Both the position numbers and the translations under genes were made by a program. Below the pieces are notes generated by a model. The model saw nothing but the letters and a program-made list of their open reading frames with translations, had not been told where the DNA came from and ran no database searches. Below, piece by piece: positions 13,234-14,447 of a stretch of DNA of 14,447 bases. Source of the DNA: Dialister sp. UBA7295. GTDB taxonomy: Bacteria > Bacillota > Negativicutes > Veillonellales > Dialisteraceae. The stretch lies in contig DKQZ01000085.1 of assembly GCA_002471975.1 (NCBI GenBank), forward strand, positions 17,580 to 32,026, read 5' to 3'. The stretch's first letter is position 1. Every line of letters starts with the position of its first letter.

Positions 13234-13842
13234 ATGGCAGAAATCCTTCATCCCGACTGGATCACAGTCAAAGACAACGGAATAGACCATGCCGGCTACG
13301 ACCAGGAATGGTATCCCCAGAAAAGACAGAAACTGGCCGGCTGCGGCCCCACGGCAGGCAGCATGATGGCTGCCTATATCGAAAGAAAACAGCAGGGGAA
13401 AATCGTCGCCACCCGGGATGAAGCCCTCTCCGTCATGCTGGAAATATGGAAATACGCCACACCCCGCATGCACGGCCTTTATAAGACACGCTGGCTCAAA
13501 GAAGGTCTCACGGAATACATGAAAGAAAGAGGACTCAAAGGCAAAGTAGAAGCTCTTCCCATCCCTTCCATCCGGCTGCTCGCCCCGAAACTCCCCAAAG
13601 TGGCCGCCTTCATCACGGAAGGCTTGGAAGCCGACTGCCCCATGGGATTCCTCAATCTCCATTCCGGAGACGAACCCATTCCCTATCATTGGCACTGGAT
13701 GCCCCTCGTGAAAATCGAAGAAAAAGAAGGGGAATACTACTGCACCCTCTGGGACGAAGGAAAACCCCACGTCTTCAATCTGGGAAACTGGCTGGCAAAG
13801 ACAAAATTCGGGGGAGGGTTCGTACGGATTATTGGAAGTTGA
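13234..13842 (+). CDS. C39-like (papain-fold) cysteine-peptidase-family protein
   Basis: 202 residues, no signal peptide or membrane segment. AGCGPTAGSM (residues 35-44) is the nucleophile motif typical of C39/papain-like peptidases, with C37 as predicted catalytic Cys at a helix start. Further on, IPYHWHWMPLVKIE (149-162) offers H152/H154 at the start of a strand and YYCTLWDEGK (168-177) offers D174, giving the expected Cys-His-Asp order and spacing. A glutamine upstream (Q24, Q29 or Q32) could form the oxyanion hole. The C-terminus GGGFVRIIGS resembles the last strand of such folds. I do not recognise a named family; the substrate is unknown, and it could be an inactive or amide-hydrolase relative. 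AAAGGA about eight bases before ATG supports the start. It lies 31 bases after tcdA, so probably the third gene of the operon, ended by element U. Confidence 0.6.
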   Translation: MAEILHPDWITVKDNGIDHAGYDQEWYPQKRQKLAGCGPTAGSMMAAYIERKQQGKIVATRDEALSVMLEIWKYATPRMHGLYKTRWLKEGLTEYMKERGLKGKVEALPIPSIRLLAPKLPKVAAFITEGLEADCPMGFLNLHSGDEPIPYHWHWMPLVKIEEKEGEYYCTLWDEGKPHVFNLGNWLAKTKFGGGFVRIIGS

Positions 13843-13875
13843 TTCACTTGAGCTGTATGTGAATAGTGACAATAT

Positions 13876-13965
13876 GCTGAATCGTGATCCGTGACCCGTG
13901 GTCCGTGAAGGTGGGCGCCTTGAAGTGATAGAGGCGCCCTTTTTTATGTGGGAACTGTATGATGA
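13876..13965 (+). terminator. Modular array-hairpin element U, operon terminator
   Basis: Heptads CGTGATC, CGTGACC, CGTGGTC, CGTGAAG (13883-13910), then an 8-bp stem GGGCGCCT/AGGCGCCC (13913-13920/13932-13939), TTTTTT (13940-13945) and ATGTGGGAACTGT. It follows the last gene of the gloA operon by 40 bases. Confidence 0.85.
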
Positions 13966-13987
13966 AATGACTTTTGAATAGGGGATG

Positions 13988-14055
13988 TCGGGAATGATTT
14001 CGGGAATCTCGGGACTGTCGGGAAGGTGGCGGCCTTTGGCCGCAAGTTTTAGATT
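13988..14055 (+). repeat. Modular array-hairpin element V
   Basis: TCGGGAATG, then TCGGGAATC, TCGGGACTG, TCGGGAAGG (13988-14026), GGTG and stem GCGGCC-ttt-GGCCGC (14029-14034/14038-14043), AAGTTTTAG. Tandem to U; junction and stem match element Q on the other strand. Confidence 0.8.
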
Positions 14056-14069
14056 TAAAAACCATACAA

Positions 14070-14180
14070 CCGGCCCTTCGGGCCGTGGAAAACAGGCAGA
14101 CCGGCCCTTCGGGCCGTGGAACTCATGCCAACCTCGCTCCGCTCGGGGAGGGGCGCGGCTCGCTTTGCTCGCCGCCCCAG
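14070..14180. repeat. Direct repeat of a hairpin and GC-rich palindromes
   Basis: CCGGCCCTTCGGGCCGTGGA occurs at 14070-14089 and again at 14101-14120; each contains GGCCC-tt-CGGGCC-type pairing. Then a CTCGCTCCGCTCG word (about 14129) and an imperfect GGGGCGCGGC..GCCGCCCC stem (about 14147-14176). No gene seen. Confidence 0.6.
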
Positions 14181-14216
14181 CAATACGACGTGGGAGGGTA
14201 CAGAGAGTTCATTTGA

Positions 14217-14335
14217 ATAGCCGTTAGCCGTTAGCCGTTAGCCGTTAGCCATTAGCCGTTAGCCGTTAGCCGTTAGCCGTTAGCCATTAGCCATTAGCCG
14301 TTAGCCATTACCCATTACCTATTACCCATTAGCCA
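14217..14335 (+). repeat. Long GTTAGCC heptad tandem array, about 17 copies
   Basis: Near-perfect 7-bp period of TAGCCGT with ATTAGCC and ATTACCC variants concentrated at the right end (from about 14305). No hairpin or GAAGGTG. It is the largest heptad array in the window. A second, reverse-type array (TGCGAAC, TTCAAAC, TTCGAAC, TGATAAC; 14374-14401) lies before the promoter at the right edge. Confidence 0.9.
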
Positions 14336-14428
14336 TCTTCTCTTTCCAGTTTCCCCATCCTGTTTCTAATCTCTGCGAACTTCAAACTTCGAACTGATAA
14401 CTAAATAGACAAAAAGTCAAAAAATATA

Positions 14429-14447
14429 TTAGCACTCACTTGACATG
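14429..14447 (+). promoter_or_regulatory. CIRCE operator (left arm and spacer), cut by window end
   Basis: TTAGCACTC (14429-14437) is a perfect CIRCE left arm. The next nine bases are the spacer, and the last base, G, is where GAGTGCTAA should begin. TTGACA (14440-14445) lies in the spacer, so the -35 box would sit inside the operator, as expected for HrcA repression. It predicts a heat-shock operon (hrcA-grpE-dnaK or groES-groEL) to the right. Confidence 0.75.

Noticed and set aside
754..14055. Classical REP/BIME elements with an encoded RAYT transposase
   Set aside because: Convergent pairing is similar, but stems are not conserved and no RAYT or IS200/IS605-type gene is in the window; kept only as a hypothesis.

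Overview
The window looks like chromosomal DNA of a diderm Firmicute (Negativicutes; a Dialister- or Megasphaera-like Veillonellales member is my best guess). The reasons are Firmicute-type ribosome binding sites (AAAGGAGG, AAGGAGG), an RND efflux pump and a secreted beta-helix protein that imply an outer membrane, and a CIRCE operator half-site at the right edge. The taxon is inferred from gene style only.

Layout, left to right: the 3' end of an RND efflux permease (1-711); a 0.9 kb gene-poor stretch with inverted repeats and an orphan terminator; a PNPOx-like flavin-fold protein (1648-2049); a DUF6765-like protein with a conserved His/Asp core (2574-3584); a flavodoxin-fold NAD(P)H oxidoreductase (4029-4583); a DUF4153 membrane protein (4869-6437); uracil phosphoribosyltransferase upp on the minus strand (6698-7321); an exported, proline-rich, beta-helix adhesin-like protein (7959-9479); a 69-bp tandem repeat array (9655-10056); tyrosyl-tRNA synthetase (10521-11771); and an apparent operon of glyoxalase I-like gloA, tcdA (ct6A tRNA modification) and a C39-like cysteine-peptidase-fold protein (12130-13842). 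The last bases carry TTAGCACTC plus a 9-nt spacer and the first G of the second arm. This predicts an HrcA-regulated hrcA/dnaK or groESL operon just beyond the window. The genes are mostly independent housekeeping or metabolic units; only gloA-tcdA-peptidase looks co-transcribed.

The most striking content is between the genes. Most intergenic regions carry copies of a modular repeat: a short tandem array of degenerate 7-mers (CGTGRTC, TCGTTST, GATAAGT/TCTCAGT) or 9-mers (TCGGGAANN); a near-invariant GAAGGTG junction; a GC-rich hairpin whose stem differs between copies but stays paired; a T-rich stretch; and often a conserved ATGGGGACTGT..CAGGCGGGG tail. I count about 17 copies in 14.4 kb. Forward copies lie after the plus-strand genes and act plausibly as terminators. 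Inverted copies lie just upstream of the promoter of the next gene, so many intergenic regions hold a convergent pair. Hairpin-less heptad arrays (GTTAGCC/CTAACGG) accompany them. This family is the best candidate here for an undescribed system, as an architecture or mobile-repeat phenomenon rather than a protein machine. No CRISPR array, tRNA, rRNA, transposase gene or phage gene was recognised.
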